Origin: Wyeomyia smithii
Taxonomy: Eukaryota > Arthropoda > Insecta > Diptera > Culicidae
NCBI RefSeq assembly: GCF_029784165.1
Contig: NC_073695.1
Span: forward strand, 195,074,857 to 195,138,856
DNA: 64,000 nucleotides
Direction: 5' to 3'
Positions within the stretch are counted from its first letter, which is position 1. Each line of letters starts with the position of its first letter. Positions 1 to 11,000 of the stretch are shown here, piece after piece. Made by a program: the position numbers and the translations under genes. The notes beneath the pieces are model-generated. The model was not told the DNA's origin and searched no databases. It saw nothing but the letters and a program-made list of their open reading frames with translations.

Positions 1-210
1 AACTTTGTCCGTTCTGTATCAAATTGTAAAAATCCCAAAACTTAATTAGGTACCACAGAAACTACACAACCGATCTGAACATAGTTGGATTCAATTGACC
101 AAATAAACTTTTTTTTTAAAACCGTCATAATGTTTAAGCATGTGGCTTAAAAGTTGTGAAAAGAAAAGTGGCTCGGAGTTTGTTCAAACTATAGCAACGA
201 TTAAAACATG
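1..210. repeat. Interspersed repeat M1, partial copy
   Basis: AT-rich sequence with phrases such as 'actacacaaccgatctgaac' and 'catgtggctt...aaaagttgtgaaaagaaa' that recur, diverged, at 58.2-58.5 kb and 62.5-63.3 kb. It has no coding potential. It is one of at least three pieces of the same repeat family in the window; the left end lies outside. Confidence 0.6.
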
Positions 211-254
211 TGGCCTCAACATTTTCCAAATTTGATGTTGTACTATAACCAGAT

Positions 255-350
255 TGGGCAGAATTCGGCCATTCTAGGAAGTATTCTGGTAACCAGCGAA
301 GTAGTCAGGGAGACTGCGGGTTTAAGTCCCGTCTGGATGCGGTATGTTTT
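255..350 (+). repeat. tRNA-derived SINE head (degenerate)
   Basis: Positions 319-329 read GGTTTAAGTCC, a good match to the pol III B box. They sit in a T-arm-like hairpin: a five-base stem GCGGG/CCCGT (one G-T pair) closing a seven-base loop. An A-box-like stretch (TGGTAACCAGCG) lies about 30 bases upstream. No complete cloverleaf or anticodon arm can be drawn, so this is a tRNA-related SINE or tRNA pseudogene rather than a working tRNA. The downstream body is not clearly delimited. Confidence 0.45.
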
Positions 351-599
351 TCCAAATCTGTATCATATTTTCAGTTTGCTAATTTTTCGCTTCCCAGGCT
401 GCACACACTGTCCGCCTTTAATAAACTTGAATTTTAACGGGTAAAAGCCGTTGTTAAAGAATTGAAAAATTTTAGCCCTACGGAACACCTTCCGTTGTTG
501 TGTTGCACTCGCAGGCATGACTCAGCCTGGCTTTGGTCTCGATCACACAGGTCTATAAGAATTATCAGCGTCAGCTGACTCTGCTGTGTGTGATGAGAT

Positions 600-965
600 A
601 TTCCTTTCAGTCGCATAAACAATGCCTGTGTGTAGTTAGGGGTAAGCGATAGGATAAGTCGGTAGTTGATTTTTCGCGTGATGTATTTGAAACATATTTA
701 TTTCATGGTAATTGCATGTGTAAGTGTTAATGTATGCTCATATGTGTGTGAATGTTAGGTTTTGAATGTTCGTTAAAGTTGTGCTGCTGGCTACCAGAAA
801 TTGATTATTTAAAGTGGAAATAAATCCAGAGAAATTTTCAAGGTGTATTTTTATTAAATGGGAGTGTTGTGTAATTCCATTTGAACAAATAATAAGTTCG
901 AATGAGAAGGGCTGGGTCTCACCACTAGGTGGATTAATTTGGGTTTTATTAAAGAATGCACTTAT
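600..965 (-). repeat. Interspersed repeat M2, copy 1
   Basis: Contains 'gggctgggtctcaccactag' near 909, the reverse complement of the start of repeats at 56.4, 61.06 and 61.27 kb ('cacctagcggtgagacccag'). The shared 'ctggctaccagaaatt' phrase near 788 also matches those copies in reverse. It is non-coding and old, with about 80 percent similarity by eye. Confidence 0.6.
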
Positions 966-2020
966 TTATTTACAAATAACTGCACGGGAGACAGCGAGAG
1001 ACAAATGCCTATATCTGGATTAAATGATGTTTTACTTATACTTAAATATAGAAAAGGTTTAGTCTGCAGATGTTTGCAGATTTTAAAGATATCTGTTGGT
1101 AAATTAGTGCATTGTTTCAGTAAAAGTCGTCAATAACCGATGAAATATGAGAGATAAAAGTAAACTTTTTTCGATGAAATTGTTTGTTTCGTGATAGCAA
1201 ACAACAATGTAGGATATTGAAAATATGTTGAAAATCACTACTGAATGTTATATTGAAAAAATTGATTTTTAGTGGCAATCTGTAGAAAACTCCACGAAAT
1301 TCAAATTAAAAAGGCAGATAGAAGTATGGTTTTTTTGACAAAGTTGTTTCTAATAAAATGAGCAACAACTTTGCTAAACAAAGTGAATTTTTATATGCAA
1401 AATGAAACAAGTAAAATTCGCTCCTCACTGTTAAGTGGATTAATCACAAAATTGTAATACTATAAAATGGAGAATAATCAATGGATCAACTTTCTTGAAG
1501 GCACTATGGCTCTAAAATTTATTTTGTTGGGTCAAAATAATTTCGATCACGTTTTTGCAGCTCTGGAAACAGTATGCATTGGCTCAGAGGGGCGTAGCAG
1601 CCTATTTTATACATTTGGGTACTTAAATTACTCATTTCCCGCGGGTGATTCCGCAGGGTGTCATTGGCAACACAATTTTAATAACATAGTTATAGTTTTG
1701 AATAGTAGCTGAATTTCTTTGCTTTCCATAACTTCTGAACCACATATCAAATTGTTATGAAGTTTGATATTTGTTTGTTATTTGTTTGTTGTTTTGACAA
1801 TTCAATACATAACGGTTGCTTAAGCTCGATAATAATCAAATGAAAAGAGAACGTATAGAGCAACCAAACTTTTAAACCACGTGTTCAATCGTAATTCATC
1901 AGTTAACCCTCTAACTAGCCCGTTTATCTGATATCAACATTGTTTGGTTCTCGTATCACAATGATGTTCATTAACTCAATGTATAAATTGGAACGGCGAC
2001 GTTCGATATTCTTAACTCTA
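966..2020. other. AT-rich stretch without a gene
   Basis: No convincing exon, RNA or element ends. Positions about 1715-1800 resemble the M1 repeat flank at 62.0-62.1 kb ('tctttccataacttctgaac' against a diverged counterpart). The rest shows nothing I can name. Confidence 0.5.
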
Positions 2021-2023
2021 GTA

Positions 2024-2951
2024 GGGTGGGTGGGGGTAAGGCGGACAGGGTGGGTAAGATGGACATAAGACTTGTTCTAACGCTTGGCGATTCTTTTTTT
2101 TTGCAAAATTGCCCCGGCCACTTTTTCACCAAGTTAGTTGATGATTTTCGAACCACCCTTTCAATGTTTACATTTGTCAAATGTGCAAAAAATTACCAAA
2201 TTTTGAAAATAGGCTACGAGCTCGCGTGCGGATGTAATTTTTGCGTGTCAGCAAATATGATTATTCTCCACGTTTTTTTCGGTGTTGGTCCATTTTCCGG
2301 TTATTTGAAACATGCCTGACCTATATATGAAGGGATACAGGTAAAATATATTGTTATTTAAAAACTATGAGAGTTTAAAAATTTTGTGTACCGGTGGGGT
2401 AAGACGGTCCACCACCATACCAGGGAGGGTAAGATGGACAGTGCTTATAGTATTATTTTCTTCAAATTAAGGCCTAAGCTTCGATTGCATTCATCAAACG
2501 TGCACCGAAAGTCAATTGGCCGCTGTTAGACGCGAAGTGGACTGCAAAATGTCGGTTCGTTCTACCGTGATGAAATGCGGCATCCCTATGACCTCTTCGA
2601 AGAAGCGGATTGCATAAACTGAATTTTGTTTGTTTTTTTTTTCTTTTCCATTTAAAACTTCTGTCTGACATTGATAATAATGGTTCAAGATTTAATCCAC
2701 TGCATAATAAATAACTATTGTTGTTTCATAAAACTATTCAGTTTGATAATATGGAAACTAACTCTGAAAAACTGATACTGGATGACCCTTCGGAACCCTG
2801 TTTCCGGAGTGCGACCAGAATCAAAGAAAACCCTCAAATTATCCTTCATGTGTGTTTGCGTTTCACGTTTTGTTAATTCATAACATAAGAAAGGTGAACT
2901 CGTCGTTAATTGCTAATTTCCCTTACATGTCCGTCTTACCCACCACACCCC
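2024..2951 (+). mobile_element. pogo/Tigger-like DNA transposon relic
   Basis: The left end carries GGTGGGTAAGATGGACAT (about 2049-2066) preceded by a near-duplicate, and the right end carries the inverse ATGTCCGTCTTACCCACC (about 2927-2944), giving terminal inverted repeats with one mismatch. A further copy of the motif lies near 2426. A psq-type DNA-binding helix fragment lies between the ends (2474-2617), which supports a pogo-superfamily origin. The flank at the left begins with TA; the right TA is not clear. The rest of the transposase is missing. Confidence 0.55.
2474..2617 (+). pseudogene. psq-type helix-turn-helix fragment of a pogo-like transposase
   Basis: Plus-strand translation from 2474 to a stop at 2615 gives a piece with the spacing of a pipsqueak-like HTH: a QLAAVRREV helix, then KMSVRSTVMKCGIPMTSSKK, equivalent to the usual G-x-S-V-R-x-A-A-x-x-Y-G-I-P-x-x-T-L core of pogo/Tigger and mosquito DNA-binding HTH_psq domains. 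The alanines of the core are changed and no DDE catalytic domain follows. In the living family this domain binds the element's own terminal repeats. Confidence 0.55.
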
Positions 2952-2955
2952 CGGT

Positions 2956-3489
2956 CTGGTTCACCCGCACACTAAAAAAACGAATTTTGCAATCGTTTAA
3001 AAAACATAGAAAACGATTTTCAATTGCAAAACCAAATACTACGCATCGAAGTGCTTGTGTCAACCTATAATGTAAGGGGTTAAGGTCCCAAAAAATATGT
3101 TGTTTCACACGTAAAAATTCACTGTTTCCTTAACATGTCCCCTCCTAATCCGAAAGCTCCCTCATTTCAATAATAATACATAATTCCGCTACTAGACATA
3201 ATACTTTTAATCAATAGCAAAAAATAGTTTATTGATCGTTATCATTTATAACGGTGCTAACAGGACTAACTCTATTGGTTCGCTCAAAGCGCCTGCAAAT
3301 CCCTAAAGTCACATTAGTGGTCGTTTGTTTTCACTCAACGTTCAGATTGTAGATTAATTTTATTTGCATAGCTTGGCGAACCTTCTTCACACTGCATCGA
3401 ACAACCTTAGCGTGAAGCAATAACCACGTGTCGATCATCAAATGTATCGTAAAAGCAAAACAGTTTGAAATAAAAATTTTCGACATTCT
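2956..3489. other. AT-rich stretch without a gene
   Basis: No coding, RNA or repeat structure recognised beyond ordinary AT-rich sequence. Confidence 0.5.
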
Positions 3490-3840
3490 CTAACAGGAGT
3501 CAGCCCCAACCTCGGTGTGGCCACTGGACGCTTTTGCTTTATCTTCACAACACGGGCGATGGGCGATGAACGCCGGGCGGCGGACATGGGGCCGATACTC
3601 GGTCAATCGGAACGTTTACAATGGGTGCGATGTTTGTTTGAACGGTTCGTGAACAATGTTGATTTGTGGTTCGGTTTTGATGGTCAGGTATTGTTTCGGC
3701 AACCGAAAACTTATCGCCTTCTGAAGAGTTTATTATTCTAGCTTTCGTTCGGTGCAATGGACATGGACCTTGGTGGCCGATGTGAAGAAACCCTGGCACC
3801 TGCAGGCTGCATGCAGCTGTGCTGGCACGTGCCAGTAATA
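3490..3840. other. GC-richer island, function unknown
   Basis: Composition shifts to balanced GC with no similarity to other parts of the window. Short palindromic words cluster near 3800-3835 (CCTGCAGG, TGCATGCA, GGCACGTGCC). Open frames here are short on both strands and show no recognisable domain. It could be a regulatory island or a short exon of an unrecognised gene. Confidence 0.3.
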
Positions 3841-4379
3841 TTGCTGGCGAGTTTCTCTGTTTATTTTTTATCAGTTTGCTAAGAAGTTGAACAAGTAAAT
3901 AAAAGCCTTAGAAAAATCTATTATGGTAATCTAGAATTGTTCGATCTTTAAGGGGTGAAACTTGAATAAAGTGTCAATATTGACACCTCTGTACAATTAC
4001 CTTTAGAAATTTTCTGAAAATTATGTTCCAATATGATGGAAAATAAACTACTGGATGAGCCTAATTGAAATTTTTGCTTCAAAAAAGACTCAAAGAAACT
4101 ACGTACGTTTCGTTTGGTAATGTTCACATGTATGTATATTTTGCTTAATTTAAAACCCAAGTGATATCCCTCAAAAAGTAGTGGTCAAGACATGAAATAG
4201 AATCGAAGATGACCGACCGCATTGTCATGGTACCCATTGGCAAACTACTGTATATATTTCGTTTGGCGTACCATTCTTGAATTCCTCACTACATGCTGAA
4301 CTAATAGCGAAAACGTGACATTAAATTTGATGTTTCCTCAAAAATTGTCTTAATTGGTCCACTCATGACCACTCATGAC

Positions 4380-5240
4380 TCTTCTAACGATGAGAGAAAC
4401 TCAACTTTCGATTTGCCGCCAACGCACGCGCGACGAATTACAACTGCCGCGCGATTAACCGGCCTGTTATTTAATTAAACTGACATTTTCACACCATTAA
4501 TTGCCGTGCAGTTTAGCGTTTATGTACCCAAACTAGACACCACATTTGGTGCATTCTAGGAGGGTTGTCGTGGTATTGTTGACAACTTAATCACTTTGAA
4601 CTTGAAATACCCACCGCGCCGAAGGTCGAAAGCGTAGCCTCATTGCGCCGCACTTCCAAGAGACTAATTAAGCTGTCTAATGGGTTTGTGGCGTTGAATT
4701 GAAAGCGCAATCGTAGAGGACTGACGAAAAGAGGTCTACTGAACGGCGTTTCGGAAACCGTTCTATAAGCTGTTGAATCAGACTCCGGAAGAGCTGCCGG
4801 CCATCATTGGATTGGCATTGGATTCTCTTACAGCACTGACTTTGAGGTAAACTCGGAAAGGTAACGAACAAACGGTAGCCCTCAGCTCAGAGTGTGGCAC
4901 TGACATTGGAATTGGAAGAGATCTGGTTTAGGGTGATTTTCTCGCCGTCGGGTTTATGTCCCACGGAAGCAATCGAACGCTGACTGCGCCCAGAAGTGTG
5001 TCGACCCAGTTTCGGTTGGCCTTTTGCATTTTCCAGGCCTTCCGTAACCAAGTGGTACATAATTGCGGCCTATCAGTGTTGTGCAGCAAATTGTGTATCA
5101 TTTGCATTAGACGTAAAGACGAATCGACCGTCCAATTGAACCCACTGATGCCGTGGTGCCGCTTCGATTGGAAGCGTGCATCGCAGTCCTCACCTCGTGT
5201 GTTTGTTTATATAAACGTATTGGCTAATTATGAACGATCT
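4380..5240. other. GC-richer island with homeodomain-type sites, function unknown
   Basis: Single-copy-looking sequence within AT-rich surroundings. It includes CpG-bearing words (ACGCACGCGCGACG near 4422) and TAATTA-type cores (near 4470 and 4493). A frame is open at 4956-5336 on the plus strand but its translation shows no domain I know. A regulatory element is one reading; I cannot exclude a diverged exon. Confidence 0.3.
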
Positions 5241-6689
5241 TTGTGGGTAAAGGGGAAATTGAAAATTTGGAATTTAGATTTACAACTGAAGAAAAAAAGG
5301 CAGGCGTATTTGCGGCTTGGCTGTTGCTGCTTTTAATTACTTTTTTCGATTTATCTGCAAATCAATCCAAAATTGACTTTTTAAATTTGCTTGCTGGTGA
5401 TGCAACGTGTGAGCGGCATTTGAAGGCAAAGCAATGGGTATAGGATATTTGAGTGGCTGCACACAAATAAATTTAATATAGGAACCCGGCTGCTTATTCA
5501 AGCGAAGGGTGAGTAAATACATATGCTACCAATGCGTTAGATGCGAGCTGAGTGTTTTTTAAAGTAATAATTAAAGGACTAAATTCGGCGTATAAAATAG
5601 AATTAGGGCAAAATGGAAAGCAGCAAATTTTAGCATAATATATAAGTAATTCTCTTGAAAAATCAAGAAATTGTTGCAAACTCATTCAGGTAATTTTTAA
5701 ATTTAAATCCGAAAAACATTACGAATTTTGGCCGGTCTAATCTATTTTCCAACAATTGGGCCATTGAAGGTCCAACTGGTAAAAAGCCGGTTTTCCGAGG
5801 CATATCCACGGTGTTTTCTGTCAAATCTCCATGTAACCGATTTTTGCTGATATTTTTCTATTGATGTAATGAAGAACAATTAGCATAACTGAAATAAAAA
5901 TGCGTAATATTTGAAAAAATCTGAATTCATCGTAAAATATATATATCAAATTATTATAACGTTTTTTATTTACTTTTGAGTTGATTTTACTCGAGATAAT
6001 ATTACAGTTTTTGTTCTTATGTTATAGCTGAGGTTTGATTAGTTTAACTCAGCGATTGTTACTCTATGTCTCTTTTGAATCTATAGTTTTTAATCGAACT
6101 TCAAGAAAATTTTTCTGTCAAAAAAAATCAGATGGTAGTGGAAGTATTTCTAGTTTTATTTTAAAAAAGTGATTGTAGGGTAGGGAACATATTCTAAGCA
6201 GCTTTAGGAACCGCTTGTGTATTGAGACGAAATACTCAAAATGTGTAGGGTGAAATTCAAACAAATGTATATCAGTCTGTTCTCTATTTTTTTCTCTGTC
6301 CGAACTTGTTTTCAGATTGTAAAACTAAGCTAGCAAAGATTGAAAATAATTAATTAAAGTTACCGATCGAGGGACACTATTCCAATCACCCCTAACCTAT
6401 TTAAGCAGTTTCCATCTGTTGTGCAGGCGATTTTTTTTCAGCACCCGAATTGGCGCCTGATTGGCTGCTATATAGGTCGATTTGTTTGGAATGGTGATTG
6501 TTCACAGATTTCTTTGTGATTAACGATATTTCTTATATTCGTGAGACAGCTAGACAATTAAAGTTTTCGTTTCCATCATTGAAATTGTCGATATTGATCA
6601 ATATTCAGAAGTTTGAGGCATGTTTTCTTCAACTGATTAAAATAGGCGACACTGATTAAGCCGTTCCTTACTCTATATTGTTTGCAAGT
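5241..6689. other. AT-rich stretch without a gene
   Basis: Long AT-rich region with only short chance frames. I see no element ends, RNA gene or array. Confidence 0.5.
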
Positions 6690-7427
6690 GTAGCTTATGC
6701 TCCTAACCCCGCTAGGGGAAGTTCTAGTACCTGCCCCCAATAAGGCGGCTGTTGTCACCAGGAAGGAACTACTCACGTAGAAAGAGAGCTGTATGCCACC
6801 ACGGGTCGGTCGGAGCGAACGTCGATGTCATGCAATATGTGCCTGACCACTGACAGTATTCGACCAGCAGCCGATGGATGGTGGGGGTCGGACACTGGGC
6901 AGAAGACTCCTCGCATAAGCCACAAGTACCCGGAAGCATCTCCGACGGAGCGTGTAGTGCCGCTCCCACCATCCAAAATTTACTAACCCGCCCATTGGCC
7001 GATGCAAGCTAAGTCCCAATTATGGCAACTGGTAGAGTAGAAAACGGACTTGGGTCGGACTTCATTATGGTACCACGTCTCAAGGCTGGCACCTGCATCA
7101 AGCTCCCCTAGTAAAGTCGTTTGACAGCGGCTTGAAATGGTGAGGTGGTACCCGGTGCAGAGGTCTCCACCCCGTAGAACCTGGCAGGCCTTCCAGTACG
7201 TTCCGCGTCCATTGCCTGGTGGAAATCAGGCAGGAGATGGATCAGATAGTGGGAATTGGTCTTTTGACCAGTTTTCCTTTCCTGATTTACGCCGGTCGGG
7301 GGAGACATAGTTGCTCATGAGGTGCTAGCGGGCAACCTACTTCGGCATAGACCACCATGGGACCACAATGGCGACTACACCATTATGAACAAGGATAGCG
7401 GCTGAAAGGGGGACCCAATTACGCAGG

Positions 7428-8281
7428 ATGAACAGCAACGAGAAACAAGTGACGGGTGTGAAGAGACTACCAAATCCCTCCGCGCGGGGTGGTATCCAGC
7501 GGTCTCCGCAGAAAAAGACGGAGACGGATACAGCAAAACCCGGTGGCGGAAAGGCTAACAAGCCAGTTTTTACACCGGATATAACGGTCGCTGCTCGCTT
7601 GATAGTCAAGACCATTGAAAATAGCAGGGACAAGCTGCCTAATGTGGCAGAGCTTTCCGAACAGCGACGAATAGGAGTAAAAGGTCCAGTGAAACAGAGC
7701 TTCCTTCTGCTTCGGACCACCATCGACGAAGCTTTAAAGGAGTACGCCGAGCTTGTGGTTTGGGTTGAAGCCTCCGGAAAGGGGATGAGGACTAGGAAGG
7801 CAGCTGAATCCCAGCAGGTTTAGACTGATGCCATCATACGGAGCGGCGAAGAAAGTCAAAGGTCAAAAAGGCGAGGAGCAGAGAAGACGCCCTCATAATC
7901 AAATCTGACGGGTCTGAGCACTCTAAAGTCTTGAAGAATATGAGAAGCGAAACCCAGCTCAAGGATTTAGGGGCGGATGTGCGGACCATCCGTCGATCTC
8001 GCACTGGCGAGATGAAGGATGCGAAGAACAAGGGCGCTTGCTACAAAGCGGTAGCCGAACAGGTCCTCGACAAAGAGGTGCAGGTTCGGGCACTCACCTC
8101 AGAGGTGACTCTCCAGCTTGAATAACTGGATGGAATCACCGAGGAGTGCGATGTTGCACAAACCCACAAAGAGACGTCCCAGGGGACCCAGGTAACTACC
8201 TTCCAATTAGCATCGGCAGATGCAAACCTGGCACTGAAGGACCTTTCTTCAGGCTGGTCAGTATGCCCGGAAATCGCCATC
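7428..8281 (+). pseudogene. R1-clade ORF1 (gag-like), broken
   Basis: The start at 7428 opens a 131-codon frame (stop at 7821) with a basic N-terminus rich in K, P and G. The reading continues in other frames: 7931-8122 contains LKDLGADVRTIRRSRTGEM and VQVRALTSEVTLQL, phrases characteristic of the central part of mosquito R1-clade gag proteins, and 8180-8281 contains TFQLASADANLALKD and GWSVCPEIAIV. The normal CCHC zinc knuckles that follow are absent and the sequence jumps straight to endonuclease. Gag normally coats the LINE RNA. At least three frame breaks make it non-functional. Confidence 0.75.
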
Positions 8282-8866
8282 GTATCGGACCCCTACCACA
8301 TCCGTCCCGGAAACGGTAACAAGGTCACGGATAAGTCCAGTATGGCGGTCGTATGGTCGACTAGCAGGCTTTCGGTTCAGGAGGTTGTTTCACCCCTAAA
8401 ACGAAGGGTACGTGGTTGCCAAGGTGAACGGAGTATTCTACTGCAGTTGCTATGCTCCGCGCCCAGATGGGCAACCATGGGTCTATGGAGCTAACGGACC
8501 TAATGCTTATAGTGCCGGTTGACTTCAACGCTTGGGCTCTTGAGTGGGGAAGTCGCTCTACGAGCCAAAGGGGTCAGATCCTGTTGGAGGCTTTAGCAAA
8601 GCTCATCTTAGATACGGCCAACGTTGAGACCAAATGTACATATAGCAGAAATGGAGCGGAGTTGATTATCGATGTAACGTTCTCCAGCCCAGGACTGATC
8701 ACGAACTGGAGGGTAGACGATGGCTACACCAATAGCGACCATCAGTCGGTTTGCTATAAGGTAGAAATCAACGCGAGGCGGCAAGTGATGGGTAGAGCCA
8801 ACACTCAAACCGTCCGCGGCTGGAAGGCATTGCATTTCGATGCCGAAGTGTACGAAAGGCAATGAG
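8270..8866 (+). pseudogene. R1-clade endonuclease domain, broken
   Basis: Begins around IVSDPYHIRPGNGN and passes through VNGVFYCSCYAP into a 137-codon frame at 8452-8865. That frame holds the exonuclease-endonuclease-phosphatase motifs DFNAWALEWGSR (the catalytic DFNA) and the C-terminal DDGYTNSDHQSV (the SDH motif). It then runs into the linker phrase TVRGWKALHFDAEVYERQ seen in this clade. The enzyme nicks target DNA for target-primed reverse transcription. Frameshifts around 8400-8500 and the stop at 8863 disable it. Confidence 0.85.
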
Positions 8867-9089
8867 AAGCGAGCGCGATGGAGGCAGTTGGCTCCGCCCG
8901 TTTGCTGACCGCGGGTGTGCGACGCCACCGTGCCCGGGACTCGCCAAACCGTCCGAGCAAGACGGTGGATGCAGCGTGTGCAAATAGACGAACAGCGCAG
9001 CATTCGGTTCTGCAAGATCAGTGCTAACGAGTACGATTAAGGCAAGCAAGAAGGCCTGCTTCGATAGGCAATGCGCGAGTGGCGATACG

Positions 9090-9711
9090 AACCCGTGGGG
9101 TGACGCCTACAGCATCGTAATGACCAAGCCCAAAGGCGCCCTAGCGCCTGTAGAGCGATCACCAGCGATGCGGGAGCGTATCATCGCGGGACTCTTTCCA
9201 CGCCACGACCCGAGTCCTTGGACTTCGGCAGTAGAGTTTCGTTCCAAGATCGAGGGAGAGGTAAGGGTTACGAATGGTGAGCTCTTCGTGATCGCTAACT
9301 CCCTAAAGGTGAGCAAGACATCGGGACCGGATGAAATTCCTAACCTGACAATCAGGCTGGCTGTTTCGGGCAGTCAGACAGTGGTGCCTGGCGGGAGAGG
9401 TGAAGGCGGCAGAGATTGTTCTTACTAGCAAACCGCTAGGAGACCCATCGGCATACAGGCCTATCTGCCTGCTGGACACTCCATGCGAGGTGCTTGAGAG
9501 AATGATCCTCAACAGACCGGTGAGGTACATGAAGGGTGTGAATAGTCAGGCAAGTAACCAGTTCGGTTTCCGGAAGGACAGGTCCACGTTGATTGCTGTG
9601 CTCTTCATCACCAAGACAGCGGACGTAGCACTCCAGCGCAAGAGAAGACGTATACGCTATTGCGCAATCGTGACGCTTGACGTGGAGAATGCGTTCAATA
9701 GCGCCAGTTAG
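9090..9711 (+). pseudogene. R1-clade reverse transcriptase, N-terminal part
   Basis: Frames at 9021-9425 and 9400-9708 overlap with a frameshift near 9400. They contain the fingers-region phrases SKTSGPDEIPNLTIRLA and YRPICLLDTPCEVLERMI, then NQFGFRKDRSTLIAV (motif 2 region) and VTLDVENAFNSAS (start of motif A, with the catalytic D in LDVENAFN). The protein stops at 9709; motifs B and C (the YADD box) and the 3' end are gone. Confidence 0.85.
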
Positions 9712-9769
9712 GACTTCATAGCGATTGCAGATTTTTCAAATTGTCACAAAATATTGAATATCTCTAAAT

Positions 9770-10130
9770 CAGCGGTTCTCAACCTTTTTTTTTGTCTGCG
9801 TTCCTCTTGGCGATATTTTCCAAATCAATTTCACCCCCTGACTTGGAATGTTCTCGCAAAGTGGAAGAGAGTAGTGGTAGATAATGTTGTGGTAGTTTAA
9901 TTCAGGTTTCGAATTGAACCATGGTTTGTTTGATTGCTACAGTCATGTTTAAGAGCAAGATTAAACAACAAATTGAATAATTTTAAAAATATGATTTTTT
10001 TACACATTGAAAATGACAATATGTACTACTATCTGTCAAAATTTGGTGATGGTAAAATGGAAAAACAGAAAAGTTATGAACGTTTGAGTATTTTGACATT
10101 TTCACTCTGATCTTTTTTAGTGTTTTTTTC
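9770..10130 (+). mobile_element. hAT-type element, left end only (probable)
   Basis: Starts CAGCGGTTCTCAACCTTTTT, which resembles the well-known hAT terminal repeat class beginning CAGNGGTTCTCAA. It lies directly after the truncated LINE. No matching inverted end (ending in GAACCGCTG) is seen before the SINE at 10163, so the element is truncated or the match is partial. AT-rich and non-coding. Confidence 0.4.
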
Positions 10131-10162
10131 TAGCTACACATTACAATGTCAAAAAATTAGAG

Positions 10163-10512
10163 CGGGGGCCTAGTGTGGTTGGTAACGTCTCCGCCAACCA
10201 CGCTCGACGCCTGGGTTCGAATCCCACCGCCGACATAGGTGTCGATGGTTGTGAGGTGGCGTGATCCACTCACAACCAACCCAACTGGTCTAGATTCAAT
10301 CCTAGCCGACACCGGGAGATTTTCTGAGGCGAAAAATCTCTGGGATCACGCCTTCCATCGCATGAGAAAGTAAAGCCGTTGGCGCCGGTCCGTTAATAAA
10401 CGGGTCGTGAGTTAGGGTCCTGGGTGTGGAGTCGCCTCCCTGGGCGTCGGTGATTGGCCACAACAGTGGCGGAACTAGACCGACGGAAAATAAGCGAGAA
10501 TAAAAAAAAAAA
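10163..10512 (+). repeat. tRNA-derived SINE, Feilai-like
   Basis: About 350 bases, GC-rich, with a tRNA-like head: an A-box region TAGTGTGGTTGG (10171-10182) and a perfect B box GGTTCGAATCC at 10214-10224 inside a CTGGG/CCCAC stem. An unrelated body follows, ending in a poly(A) tract at 10502-10512. The structure and length fit the Feilai family described from Aedes aegypti; the family name is from memory. Pol III would transcribe it and a LINE would mobilise it. It is among the better preserved repeats here. Confidence 0.8.
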
Positions 10513-10840
10513 TTTCAAAAAATTATCACTGAGAGCATGATACCAATCCAACGCGCTATTTTTGTACCATAATCGATCATTTTTATTTTGGCCTTGCTGA
10601 AATTTCATATGCGCAACTCACCGGCGAATCACACAAGGTAACCAATTTAAACAGTACGTGTTTATATCGAGTAAATCCAGATTTAGAGAACCGAGAGCTG
10701 AGAGATTGAGCAGAGACAGGCTCCGCTGTTAAACTTGCGCTGGAGGCAGTCCACGCTACCTAGAAAATTAATGCTGATCACCCGGTCTTTTTTGGATTTT
10801 TTGAAAAAAAAAAAAAAAGTAGGAGGGTGGTATTCAAGAC
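10513..10840. other. AT-rich stretch without a gene
   Basis: Contains an oligo(A) run at about 10805-10818 that may be the tail of an older retro-insertion. Nothing else is recognisable. Confidence 0.4.
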
Positions 10841-10844
10841 ACGA

Positions 10845-10970
10845 CCGCATGACGTTGACTACCGTATTCTTATATTCCATTAAAACAAAAAGTAGAGGGA
10901 CTTGCAACTCCAGTATTTGTTGCAATTTTATCTAACAGTGCATTTCTGAATGCTGAATCCTAGAAGAATG
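10845..10970 (+). pseudogene. Jockey-like LINE 3' end fragment
   Basis: From 'gcatgacgttgactaccgta' to 'gcatttctgaatgctgaatc' this matches 50964-51064, where it follows the C-terminal part of a jockey-type reverse transcriptase. It is therefore the last codons and 3' untranslated region of the same LINE family. Confidence 0.55.
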
Positions 10971-11000
10971 GATCTCTAGTATCTCTATCTAGAATAGGAT

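Larger units (their letters stand above)
6690..9715 (+). mobile_element. R1-clade LINE, 5' part complete, truncated in RT
   Basis: GC-rich block standing out sharply from its AT-rich flanks. In order it holds an untranslated leader of about 740 bases, a gag-like ORF1 (from 7428, broken), an apurinic-like endonuclease (8.25-8.87 kb) and the first part of a reverse transcriptase (9.28-9.71 kb). The sequence ends inside RT motif A (FNSAS replaces the usual continuation) and AT-rich DNA follows. R1-clade elements are normally 5'-truncated, so a copy with its 5' half and no 3' half implies a later deletion. Gag zinc knuckles are also missing. Confidence 0.85.

Noticed and set aside
8608..9049. Minus-strand frames of 93-135 codons
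   Set aside because: Shadows of the plus-strand R1 endonuclease and linker.
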